64,000 nucleotides of DNA from the NCBI GenBank assembly GCA_964017125.1, contig OZ024905.1, positions 34,259,534 through 34,323,533 of the forward strand. Reading direction: 5' to 3'. Below, one piece after another: positions 22,271 to 34,140 of the stretch (the stretch's first letter is position 1; each line of letters opens with the position of its first letter). The stretch comes from Flabesymbios commensalis. Its lineage: Eukaryota > Annelida > Polychaeta > Terebellida > Flabelligeridae. The notes below the pieces were generated by a model. It had not been told where the DNA came from, searched no databases, and was given only the letters and a program-made list of their open reading frames with translations. The translations under genes were made by a program, and so were the position numbers.

Positions 22271-22864
22271 TGGCTGGCATGAAAATAAAATCAGAATAGC
22301 ATGACATATAATCCAATACATATATTATATTTTCAGTATACTTGTCTTCTCGCTTCACGCGGTGGAGGCCTATATACAACATATACGTGCTGAATTGTCT
22401 TATATTTTCTTTTATTATTTTATATTTTTTTATTGTAATTTGTGATTGTTATCTAGAGCTATGCATTTACTATAGTCATATTAACTGTTGCATCCATACC
22501 ACCCTGCAAGGGGATCAAATTCTGCTTCGCTTAAAATTATGGATCTTCTATCCAAATTTGTCGGCCATCTTGGATTTTAGGGTCAGAAATGTGTTTTAAT
22601 ACCATATTGACGTCAGAAATGGATTCCAAAAAAGTGTATTCATTCATATTTGTGGCTTTTATATGTCAAAAGTTATTTTTTCATAATGGCGGAGGTGGCC
22701 ATTTTGGATCTACGCCTCTAGAAAAAAATGCCTGGATTTTTGCGAGGGACACTGGGGCTAAATATTTTTTAAAAGGTTCAAGAAAGTCAAATCAATCATC
22801 AAAACATCTCAGCCAGAAAGTGGTCATGAGAGTTAGGTTTTTCACCCTACTATTATGAACCTAT

Positions 22865-24339
22865 GTATACTACATCAAGCCACATGCGTTGTCCCCAACA
22901 TTGGGCCACATATTATTCTAGCATTAGTCTGGTGTTGTTGAGCTGCGCTAAGTGCTGCGAGATCTACACAGCAGGATACCTGCTCAGGTCAATCACTGCA
23001 GGCAAACAGACATGGCTCAATCGTATCGTGCACGAGGCCCAATAACGAGGCCCAATAACACTCTGTTGGTGTCACTATTCAGCCTTGTATTTTAGGTGAC
23101 GAAATGATAACGTCAGGGTTATATATTATTCAGGGTAGGACAAGATTTATTTCTGTAGAATGATTTGAATTAGCAATTTCTACTTGTGGGTATTGTATAG
23201 AAGCGCTATGAGAAGAGCATTTCTGGCAGAGAGCGCCAGCATTATAGTCCTCTTGTCTATTATATCACAGGAACTCGCTCACAGGCCCGTCAGGTTTGGC
23301 TTGCATGTTTACGTGCCTGCTGGGTATTGTAGTGGTGTGATATGTAGAGACTAAAGCAGCAGATAACGGTGTGGTGCACTTTAGGACGCTGGGCCTATAC
23401 TGACCTGGGATTCCCATCTAGCACGAGACGCTAAACCAATGCTGTTTTAATGTTGGACCAGCGTCGTAGACGGTGGACCAACATTAAACTAGCGTTTGTT
23501 CAGCGCATTATGTATCTGCAGTCAGGGAATGGTCTTCATCTAAAGCCCAGAGAAAACTCAGCCTACCCAGTAACATGCCGAGGCTGCGATCAACAACGTT
23601 TTAATCAAAGACGTTCCTCGATATAGGCCTACGAAACCACTTAACGCATGCCCACTGATCGTATTTAGTGTTGTAGTCTATATATAGCCAACAGCCCAGC
23701 TAACAACCAATGTTAGATTAACCCTTAGAGCGCTAAGCTACAGAATTACATTTAACCGACCAAATGTTAGGGCGGGTACAAGCTATCTAAATAATATAAT
23801 TTTAATTCAAACATAATCCAAACTAACCAATTCAAACATCATGACTGCTTCAAATATTCTTGTGGGAAGGACAAACAAAAATGCTGAGGATGTCATAGAC
23901 GGGATTAGCACGTAATGCTTAGTCCACCGTCTGCGACGCTGGACTAATTGGAATATTTCAATATTGCATCAAAATCTCATGTTTGCTGGGAATACACCTG
24001 ATCAGAAACTTTTTATCGTTTTCAACCTGTTTGAAAGCTTGGAGTGTATAGTGTCGCCAATTGTAGGTCTACTCTGCACTGTAAAAAGCCATTGAAGTCT
24101 TTTGAAAAAATATGGCATAGAGCTTTTGAACCCCCTCCCTGCATCACCGAAAAGGGCACTGGACGGTTCCGTTTGTGAGATCAAGTACAGTGTGTGTCTC
24201 GTGACAAATAAAGTGAACATTGTGATTGTCAACAGCTCTGGCTCTGAGAAGTCGTCTCGATGTCAGGTGGCGTCTCTGGTTACGTCTGCAGGGTGGCTCT
24301 CTGCTCACAGTCCCTGCTACTTCCTGACCCAGTCCTATT
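22865..24339. other. Intergenic sequence with dispersed CGTCTGCGACGCTGG motifs
   Basis: No gene is supported. A 13-bp unit (GAGGCCCAATAAC) is duplicated in tandem at about 23034-23060. Near 23440-23490 and 23915-23945 lie two versions, in opposite orientation, of a short dispersed sequence (TGGACCAGCGTCGTAGACGG and CCACCGTCTGCGACGCTGGA) seen elsewhere in the window. Confidence 0.5.
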
Positions 24340-24650
24340 GCGGGGGGCTCTGGTGTAGTGGGGTTTGTCTCTAGCTTTGATAATCAGGTTTAAAGGAAAC
24401 AACATCTTTCTTCCCCATCCGCTCGTACGATGTAATGATTCGATGTTGTGGGGAGCCTGCATGACTGAGAGGTAGCTTGCTCGGCATCAGACCATCAGAC
24501 AATAATTTCGAATCCTGTGTATGGAGAGCAGTGTCGTCCGATACATTGCACCATTTTGAGGAAGTTTTCCCCCTTCATTCATTCATTCGTTCATTCATTC
24601 ATTCATTCATTCATTTATTCATTCATTCATTCATTTATTCATTTATTTGC
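24340..24650 (+). mobile_element. Dimeric tRNA-derived SINE, copy 4 (diverged)
   Basis: It starts GCGGGGGGCTCTGGTGTAGTG, a decayed first tRNA-like half. Then come AACAACATCTTTCTTCCCC and TTGTGGGGAGCCTGCATGAC, followed by GAGAGGTAGCTTGCTCGG and TTTCGAATCCTGTGT of the second half. The 3' part is shortened relative to the copies at 15.8 and 49.4 kb. The tail is a pure TTCA/TTTA microsatellite (24573-24648). No target duplication was recognised, consistent with an older insertion. Confidence 0.82.
24573..24648 (+). repeat. (TTCA)n microsatellite tail of a SINE
   Basis: About 18 tetranucleotide units, mainly TTCA with a few TTTA, directly follow the SINE body. Better-kept SINE copies end TTCATTTCATTT, so the microsatellite probably grew from the SINE's own 3' end. 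Confidence 0.88.
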
Positions 24651-27600
24651 CGTTGCATTGTAATGTTCGTGCCATTATTTAGTGTTGTTTCTTACTCCCT
24701 TTCAACGCCCTAAGCTGTGCTTGTAGTAAACTTTATACAACTTTGTCCAATGTTCATTGTATCAAGAGTTATATCTTATTCACTACTAATATTGTAATAT
24801 TCCCAAAGTAAAGGTTTTTTCATCACATATTCTACCTTCACCCTGAATCATGTTGAATAGATTTGGAAATAAGTTTTCGGACTAGCTTCACCTACACATG
24901 ATATGCTAAAATCCATAAATGCCAAAATGTTAATCAATTGTATTCAATATTTCACACCTAAACTCACAATAAAAAGAAATGCAGATACTGCAATTTGGTG
25001 GGGTGCTATATTTTTTTCAAGACTCAAATCATTCATAAAACCAAGAACGTTTTACCCCGTTCTTGATAAAACTGAGAAGTCCATATGCCAACTCGGGTGT
25101 CACTGACGTTAGTGAACGGTTAGCTCAATGTCTAGTTTAAAAATGGACTTCTTGCGGTGCCAATTTGTCACATTGACTGTGGGCATGTTGCCGTGCTTCA
25201 CCATGGCTGTAAATGCCTTCTGTCAGGAAACAGGCAGCAGGCCACATTCCCCGCAATCAGAGCCTCAGTGCTCATCAAATTACATTCACATCACCTGGAT
25301 TTCTGCCGCCGGCTGTAGACTGTACTGCGCCGTGTAAAAGCAATCATCCACGCGAACACAGGCTCCCCTTGCAGGCTCACACAAATCACGGCCATTTTTA
25401 GCACTTGGTTTCAAGTACCTGATCAATGTTACCACGTGATAAAAGCATTGTCGCGGAATGTATTAGCACCGTACCAATCATAGCTATGAAGTGATCTTAC
25501 ATTGATCCATCTTTGTTTTGTGAGGACAGATCTACTGTCAGAGGTCTATATACATTGTGGGCTACCAGCATCGCTGGAAATCGCATGCCAGTGTTTTTTC
25601 CCGCAGTTGTTAACAGGATTTTACCAGGGAGGGGGGGTTCTCGGATTGGCAATCAAATGTAAATGGACGCTCGCGTACACCGCGGAGTGATCCAAAGACA
25701 ATATATCCGTGGTCCGGCTTTGTTTCACGGGAAAATAGAGGTTTATTTTCCACATTGACCTGGCTGTTTACTTTGCCACATTTTTGGGTACGTAACCTCC
25801 GTGTTGTTCTGAATTGGCGAATCATATAACAACATTTATTTCTAGTCCTGTATTTAAATAATGAAACTTGGCATTATCGGATGTTATGTAAAGTTGAAAA
25901 GGTTTGACCAGTGATTTACTGTCAAATGCAATTCAAATAAAGAATATCGGCTGACTGGTCAAAGGCGTCATTTCACAAAACTATATACTGATTCATATAT
26001 CACACTCTTAATCATGTTAATCATTCTCTCAGAGCTGGTTACAGAGGGTGGGAAACCAATGGATCAGTGGCGAACAGCAAATGTAAAATGTGAATAAAGG
26101 TGGTCCTCCAGAGAGTACTCACTAAAGTAAATTGCTTTCTCGTGCGTTTGATTTGAGACAATAGCTTATCAGACATAAAATTGACTCAGACACTTAGATT
26201 GTCGATAACAGCCAGCACATCCCAGTCACTGTTTTTTCAGCCGACAAAAGCACTGTGGCTCGTGAACTGCAAGGGCGTGCACGCGGATTAGGTTTCGATT
26301 ACCGGTCTTTAGCAGATGCTTGTCATCATAGTTTTGCATACAACGTGCTGCAAACTGTTAAAAGGCCTGTTAAGTGCAGTGGTTCTGTGCCCTATAAAGT
26401 AACTTACCATTGAAGTCATTTGACAGCGACGTAAAGTAATTTTCACTCACTCATGCCACCTACTACGCTCCACGCCATGACAATAAATGTGTTTCGTCTC
26501 TGTTAACATTGCTATCATCTGGCTATAATATCCCCAATTACTCGCATGCATTTTTACAAAGTTGTGATGTTAAAGAAGGTGAGTCGTTTTGGTTCACTGA
26601 TTCATAATATTTACTTCTGACGGAACCCACAACTGATCATACTGCACAAGCGGGTGGGCCTACAACCTGTGCTCAGTGAATCGTGACGACTCACCATCTT
26701 TAATGTTATACACAACAGAAAAAAGAAAATCGAAGGGAAACTGATTGTAAGAAGAGCATAGTTGAGCACAGCCGGCACCGAGGTATGATTTACAAATTTA
26801 TTACCAACAGGTATCATAAATTGGACAAGCATGATGATGATCGATATGACACATGAGGTGGCCACACTGGCATTGAATCATCAATGTTATAAATCTTTTT
26901 TTTGAGGTGTGTGATAGCACCCTTGTTTCATTTCACATATTTACTTTATAGGGTACTTCATTTATAAGCGTGATATTATACATATTAGCAGATTGGTTTT
27001 ATAATTAGGTACGCCATTGTAAATATCCGTTGCAAGATAGAGACAATACAGACATGGTTACAATAGAACGGAAGAGTCAAGCAGAAGTAACCTAGAAAAC
27101 ATGATACATTGACCCACTGTTTTTTTAATATTGGGCCAGCGTTGTAGATGTTGGACCAGCATTAACAAAACATTAGTGCAATGTCTGTGTTTGTGGGGGG
27201 AGAAGGCCTAGTGAAAACAGTGAGAAAAGACAAGGAGAAAAGGCAGTTAGAAAAGACAGACAAGACCAGAGATCAGAGAAAAAGAACAAAACCCATGCAC
27301 AGCGTAAACGAGATAGGAACAGCGACAAAACAGAAATATTATATATTATCGTTTTAGAGATAGAAGCCTATCAATTGGAAGTGAATGAGTGAGTTTTTAT
27401 TAGGTCGTTGTCTTTATATGTAGGCGGCTCTAATGCAACATAGTTATGATGATACACATGTACATTTACTTAATGGGACCATCGTGGCATAAAGACAGAT
27501 AATTTTTCTACACATATTGTAATAGCGATGGACGATAGTGTTATTCCTCCTCTACGCTGTCAGCCCCCTCCTCCTCCCGAGATTTGTCATCCATTTAAAA

Positions 27601-29381
27601 ACACCTGAGAAGGGCGGTATAGGCAATACAAAGCGGGATATTATCCAGCGATGTTTCAAAGTTTGGATAGGGTTGACCGCAAAAAATAGATTTTTCCGAC
27701 ACCTGCAACATGTGTCAGTATTTGTATTTATCGTTAATTTGAAAAAAGATTTGCGGTCTATCCTACTCCCGACTTCAGGCTTTATCCTGTCGCTGTCTTG
27801 TCACATAACGCAAAGAGTGACGTAAGTCAAAATCCACTCTATCATTAATAAAATTATGTCATTATTCATTAAAGCAGAGAGTTAAGACATTTTAAAACTG
27901 ATTTATTAAATCTGTTCACTTAATGGTTAAACTGTTATCATAGTGTCTTTATAATCCCTAACATTACCTATTTTGTAAAGAAAAGATGTAGAAAACCTGA
28001 TATGTTTTTTAGAATGATGTGTGATTTGTACATTAAATGTGCTCATAGTATATTTTTAGAACATAATTTGAATATTTATTATAGTAAAATAAGTTGGTTA
28101 TCATTTTTATTACCATAAAAAACTACATTTGTTTTATTGCAATATTACGCTGATTTTGAGATTTGGAGAGGGTCCGAAGGCGTGGATGATGGACTTTCAA
28201 ATAATAAGAACTTTCCTCAAAGGAACCAGGGGTTTATGGAATGAGTGAAAAAGGGAATGTTACTTTTAACCTCGCCTTCTGTACATTGGAGCAATATAGC
28301 GACATAAGAACATCCAAAATGACAAACATCTGGCCCAAGCCCGGTACTTTCAGGTCACAACCAAACCAAATGAGCGATTACATGCCAGTGAGTGGTATTG
28401 AAATATAGTATATTTACTATTATGCTGTGGACGTGAAATGACGTAGGGGACAAATTCATCGTTTTCGAGATAAAGAGAGCATATGGTAATTAATTTTCAA
28501 TGAAAATAACAAGGTATTAAGTTAATAAGGCTACAAAGATCGACCGGCAACAGTTTCAAAAAGTACAAAAGTATAATGGATTCTATAATTATGCATAAAA
28601 TGTGTCAATTTTAGATGCAGATTGTAGAAAAAGTCCGAATTTTTCACATGAAATTAATGCTTTTAAATAATTCTGAGGCTATCATGATAAGGAATTATTT
28701 TTAAATATTTGCTTTTACTTTTTCGGACCTCCGCTTATCTTATATGAATCAATAAGTGTACATCATTTTCATTGCGAGCTGACGCGTCAATTATCAGTAT
28801 AATAAATTTAGGCCTAGACAATTTAGAAAATTGCATTTTCAACTGGATTAAATTAACCTTGGTAACATCCCTTATCAAAAAATGTGATTTCAGCAAATGC
28901 ATGGCGAATGATCCGCAAATGCATGGCGAATGTGAGCGGTCGGTGTAGTTTCTCATTGTCAGCTTAATTATACAAATTTATAGGGCCTACATGTTATAAA
29001 GCAAGTTGGGGCCAGCTTGAAGTCTAACCATGACAAATAGGTTGCACTAAACATGCAGATCATATCACATTAAAACAATTGCAGGTATGTGCTTATTTAC
29101 AAGTAATTTTTTTATATACAAACAAATCAGTTGTGAAAATTATTTTACGAATTCAAAACCTCGTTTACATTACATTAAGTTATAATATCATATAGGCTAA
29201 TACTTTCCTGCATGCTGATCAGGTTGTAAGGGCCATCATCTGATCATGTGCAGAGACAAGAAGTGCCTGACCTAAATTTTGGAAACAACAAATTGTTCAA
29301 AATCGGCCCAATGTTTGTGTATACATGCAGGTTTTGTATGTAATAGTAGGCCTATATAGCTAGGTTTTTATACAGGGAATT
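24651..29381. other. Long stretch with no recognised gene or element
   Basis: Open frames here are short (under 100 codons) and show no domain. 25100-25900 is GC-richer and might include exon or promoter sequence of an unseen gene, but nothing can be named. 27190-27345 is strongly purine-rich (AG). Near 27135-27180 is another degenerate copy of the TTGGGCCAGCGTTGTAGATG motif. Near 28893-28933 a GCAAATGCATGGCGAATG unit occurs twice, 22 bp apart. The remainder is AT-rich. Confidence 0.45.
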
Positions 29382-29632
29382 TTCGGCGAAATGTCTGCGA
29401 ACATTCGCAATACAATCGCCAAGTTAGTCGCCATACATAAGCCGTGCGTTCGCCATACATTCGCCGGAAAGTAGGCCTTATATATTATGCATAAATATTA
29501 TTAGAAGCCGCCATACATTCGGTGAACATTCGTCAAGCATTCGCCGAACGCATTTGCCGATAGCTAATTTGCATGTAAATGCAAGACGAATGCTCGGCGA
29601 ACAGTCGCTGAGCATTCGCGCTGCATTTTAGC
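29382..29632. repeat. Cluster of degenerate ATTCGCCGAAC repeats
   Basis: Over 250 bp the hexamer family ATTCGC/GCGAAT occurs about 15 times in both orientations (GCGAACATTCGCAA, CATACATTCGCCGG, GCATTCGCCGAACGC, CGAATGCTCGGCGAAC). Spacing is near 10-11 bp where it is densest, and a TA-rich spacer splits the cluster. It has the look of an old short-period satellite that has drifted and partly inverted. Confidence 0.75.
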
Positions 29633-32600
29633 AAGGGATTGCCCTTGTCATACCCGTTACCCATATGCTATTTGTCATATTTCATGTAGTCGTTCCTATG
29701 CATTGTAGTACATTTGCAAATTAAGCTGTGGACATATTCATTACGGTAAAAGTTCTTGCACTTATTTTTTTCAAACATTAATTATCGAAATTTTCTCAGA
29801 ACTGGGCATAAGCCTACCAGCAATGATGAGTTAATGTGAATACGATACATCGATAATTGCCCCATTTTTTATTTATTTTATTTATTAATTTATTTATTTT
29901 ATAGGACATTTACCAGTTCAGTGAACTGGTACAGCAACATGCATGAAATAATTGAGCAAAACGATAAACCTACAACGATGAACATACAACGATAAACCTT
30001 TATAAGCTAGCCCCCTACAAATATTTATCTTTTGGGGGTTTATTTCCAATGATAGTCATTTTAAAACATTGTTTTATTTTACATCATAGACTATGCCCTA
30101 TTAACATGGTACAACAACTCTTCCACTCTTCGCCTCTAATGGAGTTTCGATTACTTTGATTTTCATCACATTAATTTAGTCGGAGGGAGAAGTAGGCCTA
30201 TTAGGATGTCTGTGTATCCCTATAATAACTTACCGGAAGTCCATATCCCGGTCCCAGGACCCAGTCTCTATCGCTATCCTTCCTTATTTATATCTGGCTC
30301 TAGTATGGCAACACGACAGCTATTTTCTGTCTATAACTATACCAGATAAATCTGCGATTGTTGTTGATTCTCCCTGTGGCAAAACCTTCTACATAGGCCC
30401 AGTGCTATAGATTTTTTCTCTGAGCACAGGTTTCTGGGTACGTGTTTAATTATGATCAAGCTGATGTAGCAAGGTCAAGTAGGACGGACTCAACGTGAAT
30501 CGCATTTGTCCTGTCCGGAGTTGTCACTGACCAATTTGTAACCTTTGTCGCTTTGTATGCGTATAGCATTACATGGACCATCTATTTTTGTTTATATTTA
30601 TTAGGAAAGTGAGACTTACTTGTTGATATGGAGAGGCTCTTATAAACTCAGACTGTACAATAGAGGTTGTCTGTATGTGAACACCACAATCTCTCATCCA
30701 TCTCGTAAATGTCAACAAGTTCGTGACTTGATCCACGCCCTGGATATGCGTGCATATGATATGGCCGATATATATATCTAGACTGAGAGCAAACATTCAC
30801 AAGCCGTTCTTTGCTTTGGTTTTTCTGGCCCGTTGCTATGTAAAGTGCAGCTGAGAGAGAGTGTGTCTGGGCAGCTCGTACTGTGCCAGTCCAAGAAACA
30901 CAACAGAGCTTGAGTGGTGTCAGATGGTGGCTATTGAGCCCAAGGACAAAACCACAGCAAATAAAGAAGCTCTGAATCAGCATGCGAGTCAAAGTGATGA
31001 GGAAAAGAGAATAGAGTGAGCTCAGCCTGTTGCTCTGGTCTGACTGCAGGCTCTGGTGGTTACATACTAGCGGTATGCGCATGCAGCAACACGCTATAAG
31101 CAGGGTCAGCCGGAGTCAACCAGTGTGTCATCATCTGCTCAGAACAGCATCAATATAGCAGCCGATCAACTAATCAGCCGCTTGCTTTTTCTGCATTACA
31201 CCACAGAACAGCAATAAAGTCTTCATCAACAGCTTGTTTTCAACTATAGACCTAGTTCCAGAAGCCCGCCATCTTTACGCAAGTCCCTCTTAGAACCTTT
31301 GTCACTGCTGAACAAAATGTTTCCACATGTCACAAGCTATTGTATAGACCTATCGCACGGATAATTTACCACTTCTAACGTAATTTGTTTCAGGTTTCAC
31401 ATGATGATCGATCATCCCGAGGTACAACATGGCATATAGTTTAAAGAAAATATCAATAAATGGTGTCCAATGCCATACAAATGAGGATGCACTTTTATAA
31501 AATAGGTTCCTGAAGGTTATTTGCTGTAATGTAAATATTGATAGGGTTGTTCCACTTACATGTGGAACGTTTCTCTATTATACTTCACGCCAAAAAACCT
31601 ACAAAATTAGCTATTTATCGGTTTAAACATATTTATTTACTGAGGATTACAACATAGTATTACACTAATGAATATGCTTCGCTCAAAAAAACAAACGAAA
31701 TAAAATAAACATTAAACAGAACAGCATAATAATAAGCACTCAATGGAAAACGAATTATTTAGTAGATGAAATGGTTATAGCGTTGATTTTATGGCAAACA
31801 ATGTAAAATCAAGAAATAAAATTGTGACATACATAATATTGTTTAAAACAGCGTTCATGAGCATGTTACAGTTGGCTATCATTGGAATTACTTATGTGAA
31901 TCTGTTAGAACCAAACATACATTAGAAACTGCTTCTGTAATTTTAAAATTGTGATCTCTTATGTTAACACCTTGTAATGTAATGTTAAAAAATACTATTA
32001 TAATCGGTATAATTATGTAATATTTCAAATAGGTTCTCTTTGCACGGGGCAAACAAATATAATAATGTTTAACACATTCGGAGCCGCCTGAACACCTGCA
32101 CTGGATTATCGATGCAACCTTTAGAGAACAAGTGTTCATTAATTGCTATTCTGGCTAAAGCCGAAATATCGGCTCCCATTACTGAATGCAAATGTTACTA
32201 CATTACCTTGTCCTTTCTATTATTCTTCCTGCCGAATTACTTCAGAAGTTCCACCTGATGACCAGTATATTTTGCTGATTCTAAATTAGCATACCTCAAA
32301 ATAACCACAAAATTACTTGAATAATTACCACTATTCTTTCGCCGAATTAACACTTAATAACGGGTATATATAGTTCGGTTTAAAATGAACCATAAATAGC
32401 CACCATAATTATGTTATAACCAACAGTCGACCTGTGAGTTGTGCATAGCATTGAACAAATATTAAATATATAATAATAAAATATTTGCTTATTACATTTA
32501 GTGATATATATATTCACACAAAAATGTAAACTAGCGTTTAAATACATTTTGTCAATGACAAATGTTTCAAGACATTATCAGATTATGATTGAACACAATA

Positions 32601-33237
32601 AGCTGATATTAGATGTAGAAAATACAAAACGATATATAATGGAAATTCTGTTATAAAACGTAATTAAAACATTTTAATTATTAATACGTTCATAAAACTA
32701 TGAAATTATAAGAGTTTTAATAGATTAAACAAAGCCTCAACTGTCTGAACACAAATCAGTTGCATCATTTTTTTTCAGAAAATGACACGAACGATGATTG
32801 TGATAATAAGGAACACAATGGACTATTTCTGTGGTCTTTAGTTCTAATAAAATTAGGGAATATAAAAACCTCATTGTAATGAAGTGAAATACCTCTAAAT
32901 GAACATTTAGCACTCCTTTCAAGCACTTAGTATAGAAAAAAAAAGAAAAATACGCTTGGAAATGCTGCTCAACTATATTTTAGTTATCATGTACGGTATA
33001 TTTTAAAAAAATACCTTAAGTGATGTAAATGTTGACTTTGCGTCAAGGTACACCTAGAGTTAGTTGAACCACTATGCTAAGTAGCAAACGTTTGATTAAT
33101 ACATATCGGCATAAGCAGGCATATTATAGTCATCATTACCAGTAAAATCCATCTATTTTAGAAATATACCAGACTAACTTTAGTTACCAATATGTTCTCT
33201 TACCAAAATATATGATTCCATGAAATGTATTGCTAAG
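29633..33237. other. AT-rich intergenic sequence
   Basis: No gene is supported. 29870-29905 is a TTTA-type simple repeat, followed by a 16-bp palindrome (CCAGTTCAGTGAACTGG). 30600-31250 is GC-richer with a 144-codon minus-strand frame lacking any domain; it could be regulatory or 5' exon sequence of an unseen gene. From 31500 to 33200 the sequence is very AT-rich and featureless. Confidence 0.45.
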
Positions 33238-33289
33238 TAGTCCAGGCAATGAAGTGATCATGGACCATTGGAAATGGACAAAAATGTTA

Positions 33290-34140
33290 ACAAATGTATT
33301 TCAACGGAATTTGACTCCGTGGGGTTATGTAAAACCCCTTGAAAACCCCACCCGAATACACCTTGGGGGAAACCTCGTTTTCGGGTAAAATCCAAAATGG
33401 CCGCCATTAAACCAGTAATTTATGTAAATTAAAAAAAAATCGCTCTCATTTGAGAACTAAACATCGTAGAGCCACATATAATATGTTTTTTCGCACAACT
33501 TTTTTAAGGGATTCCATTTGTTCACGTTTCATATTCATAAGAGGTCAAACTGAGTTCATTTTCAAGGTCATGGTCAAATTAGACCTAAAATATAAATAAT
33601 TCGCATTTTTTAGGCTCTCAAATGCCGAAATATCCAAAATGGCCGCCATTAAAGCAGTATGTATGTATTTTAAAAAAATCACTATCATTTAAGAACTAAA
33701 CATCTTAGTCACATATAATATGTCTTTTCACACTATTTTTTAGGGATTTTATTTGTTTACATTTCAAATTGGGAAAAGGAATTAAGCCTGAAAATATGAA
33801 TAATTTTTATTTCTGAAGTGGACGAATGCCGAAATATTTATTAGACAAAAATGTTAACTTCAACATAATTAACCTCGGTGTTGCTATGTAAAAACACACA
33901 TTAGACTCCACCCGAATCCTAATTGAGGTAAGCCTCGTTTTCGGGTAAAATCCAAAATGGCCCCCAGTTCGACCAGTAATTTATCAAAATTCATATAATT
34001 TTAAACTAATCAACATCGTATTCCATATTATGCTATGTCTTTTCGCACAAAAATCTGGGATTTTACTTTTTCACATTTTAATTAGTATGAGGTCAAGCTG
34101 ATGTCATTTTCAAGATAAGGGTCAAACTAGACCTGGCAAT
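33290..34140. repeat. Left arm of LIR-C: three head-to-tail monomers
   Basis: Each monomer has the order CCCCACCCGAATCC, GCCTCGTTTTCGGGTAAAAT, CCAAAATGGCCGCC, ACTAAACATCGTAG, TATGTCTTTTCGCACAA, AGGGATTCCATTTGTTCAC, GAGGTCAAACTGAG and TTCAAGGTCATGGTCAAA. Monomers start near 33290, 33630 (lacking its first part) and 33845. A second copy of the third monomer lies at 37980-38290 through the internal duplication. Confidence 0.87.

Larger units (their letters stand above)
18468..22864. repeat. Long inverted repeat LIR-B, asymmetric, with retroelement pieces
   Basis: The left end (from GGTTAGTTATATTAGGGTG) matches the reverse complement of the right end (CACCCTACTATTATGAACC, to 22864). Inner pairs include CCCCAGTGTCCCTCGCAAAA / TTTTTGCGAGGGACACTGGGG, and GATCCCCTTGCAGGGTGGTA / TACCACCCTGCAAGGGGATC. 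The match continues inward through sequence with Ty3/gypsy character, down to a pair at 21569-21604 and 21842-21882 flanking a ~240-bp centre. The left arm is about three times longer than the right. CCAAAATGGC motifs recur near both ends. There is no transposase. It is read as a foldback element that contains, or was built from, an inverted pair of retroelement fragments. Confidence 0.85.

Noticed and set aside
24102-24374. 90-codon plus frame
   Set aside because: Its end runs into the head of the SINE at 24340; no domain.
26611-26865. Hydrophobic 84-codon minus frame that might be a membrane protein
   Set aside because: AT-rich sequence readily yields hydrophobic frames; no conserved motif or gene context.
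27190-27345. Purine-rich stretch as a coding Lys/Glu-rich exon
   Set aside because: All frames contain stops and there are no splice-site contexts; composition alone explains it.
30648-31082. 144-codon minus-strand open frame in a GC-richer patch
   Set aside because: No recognisable domain, odd composition, no splice or poly(A) context; kept only as possible regulatory or exon sequence in the intergenic entry.
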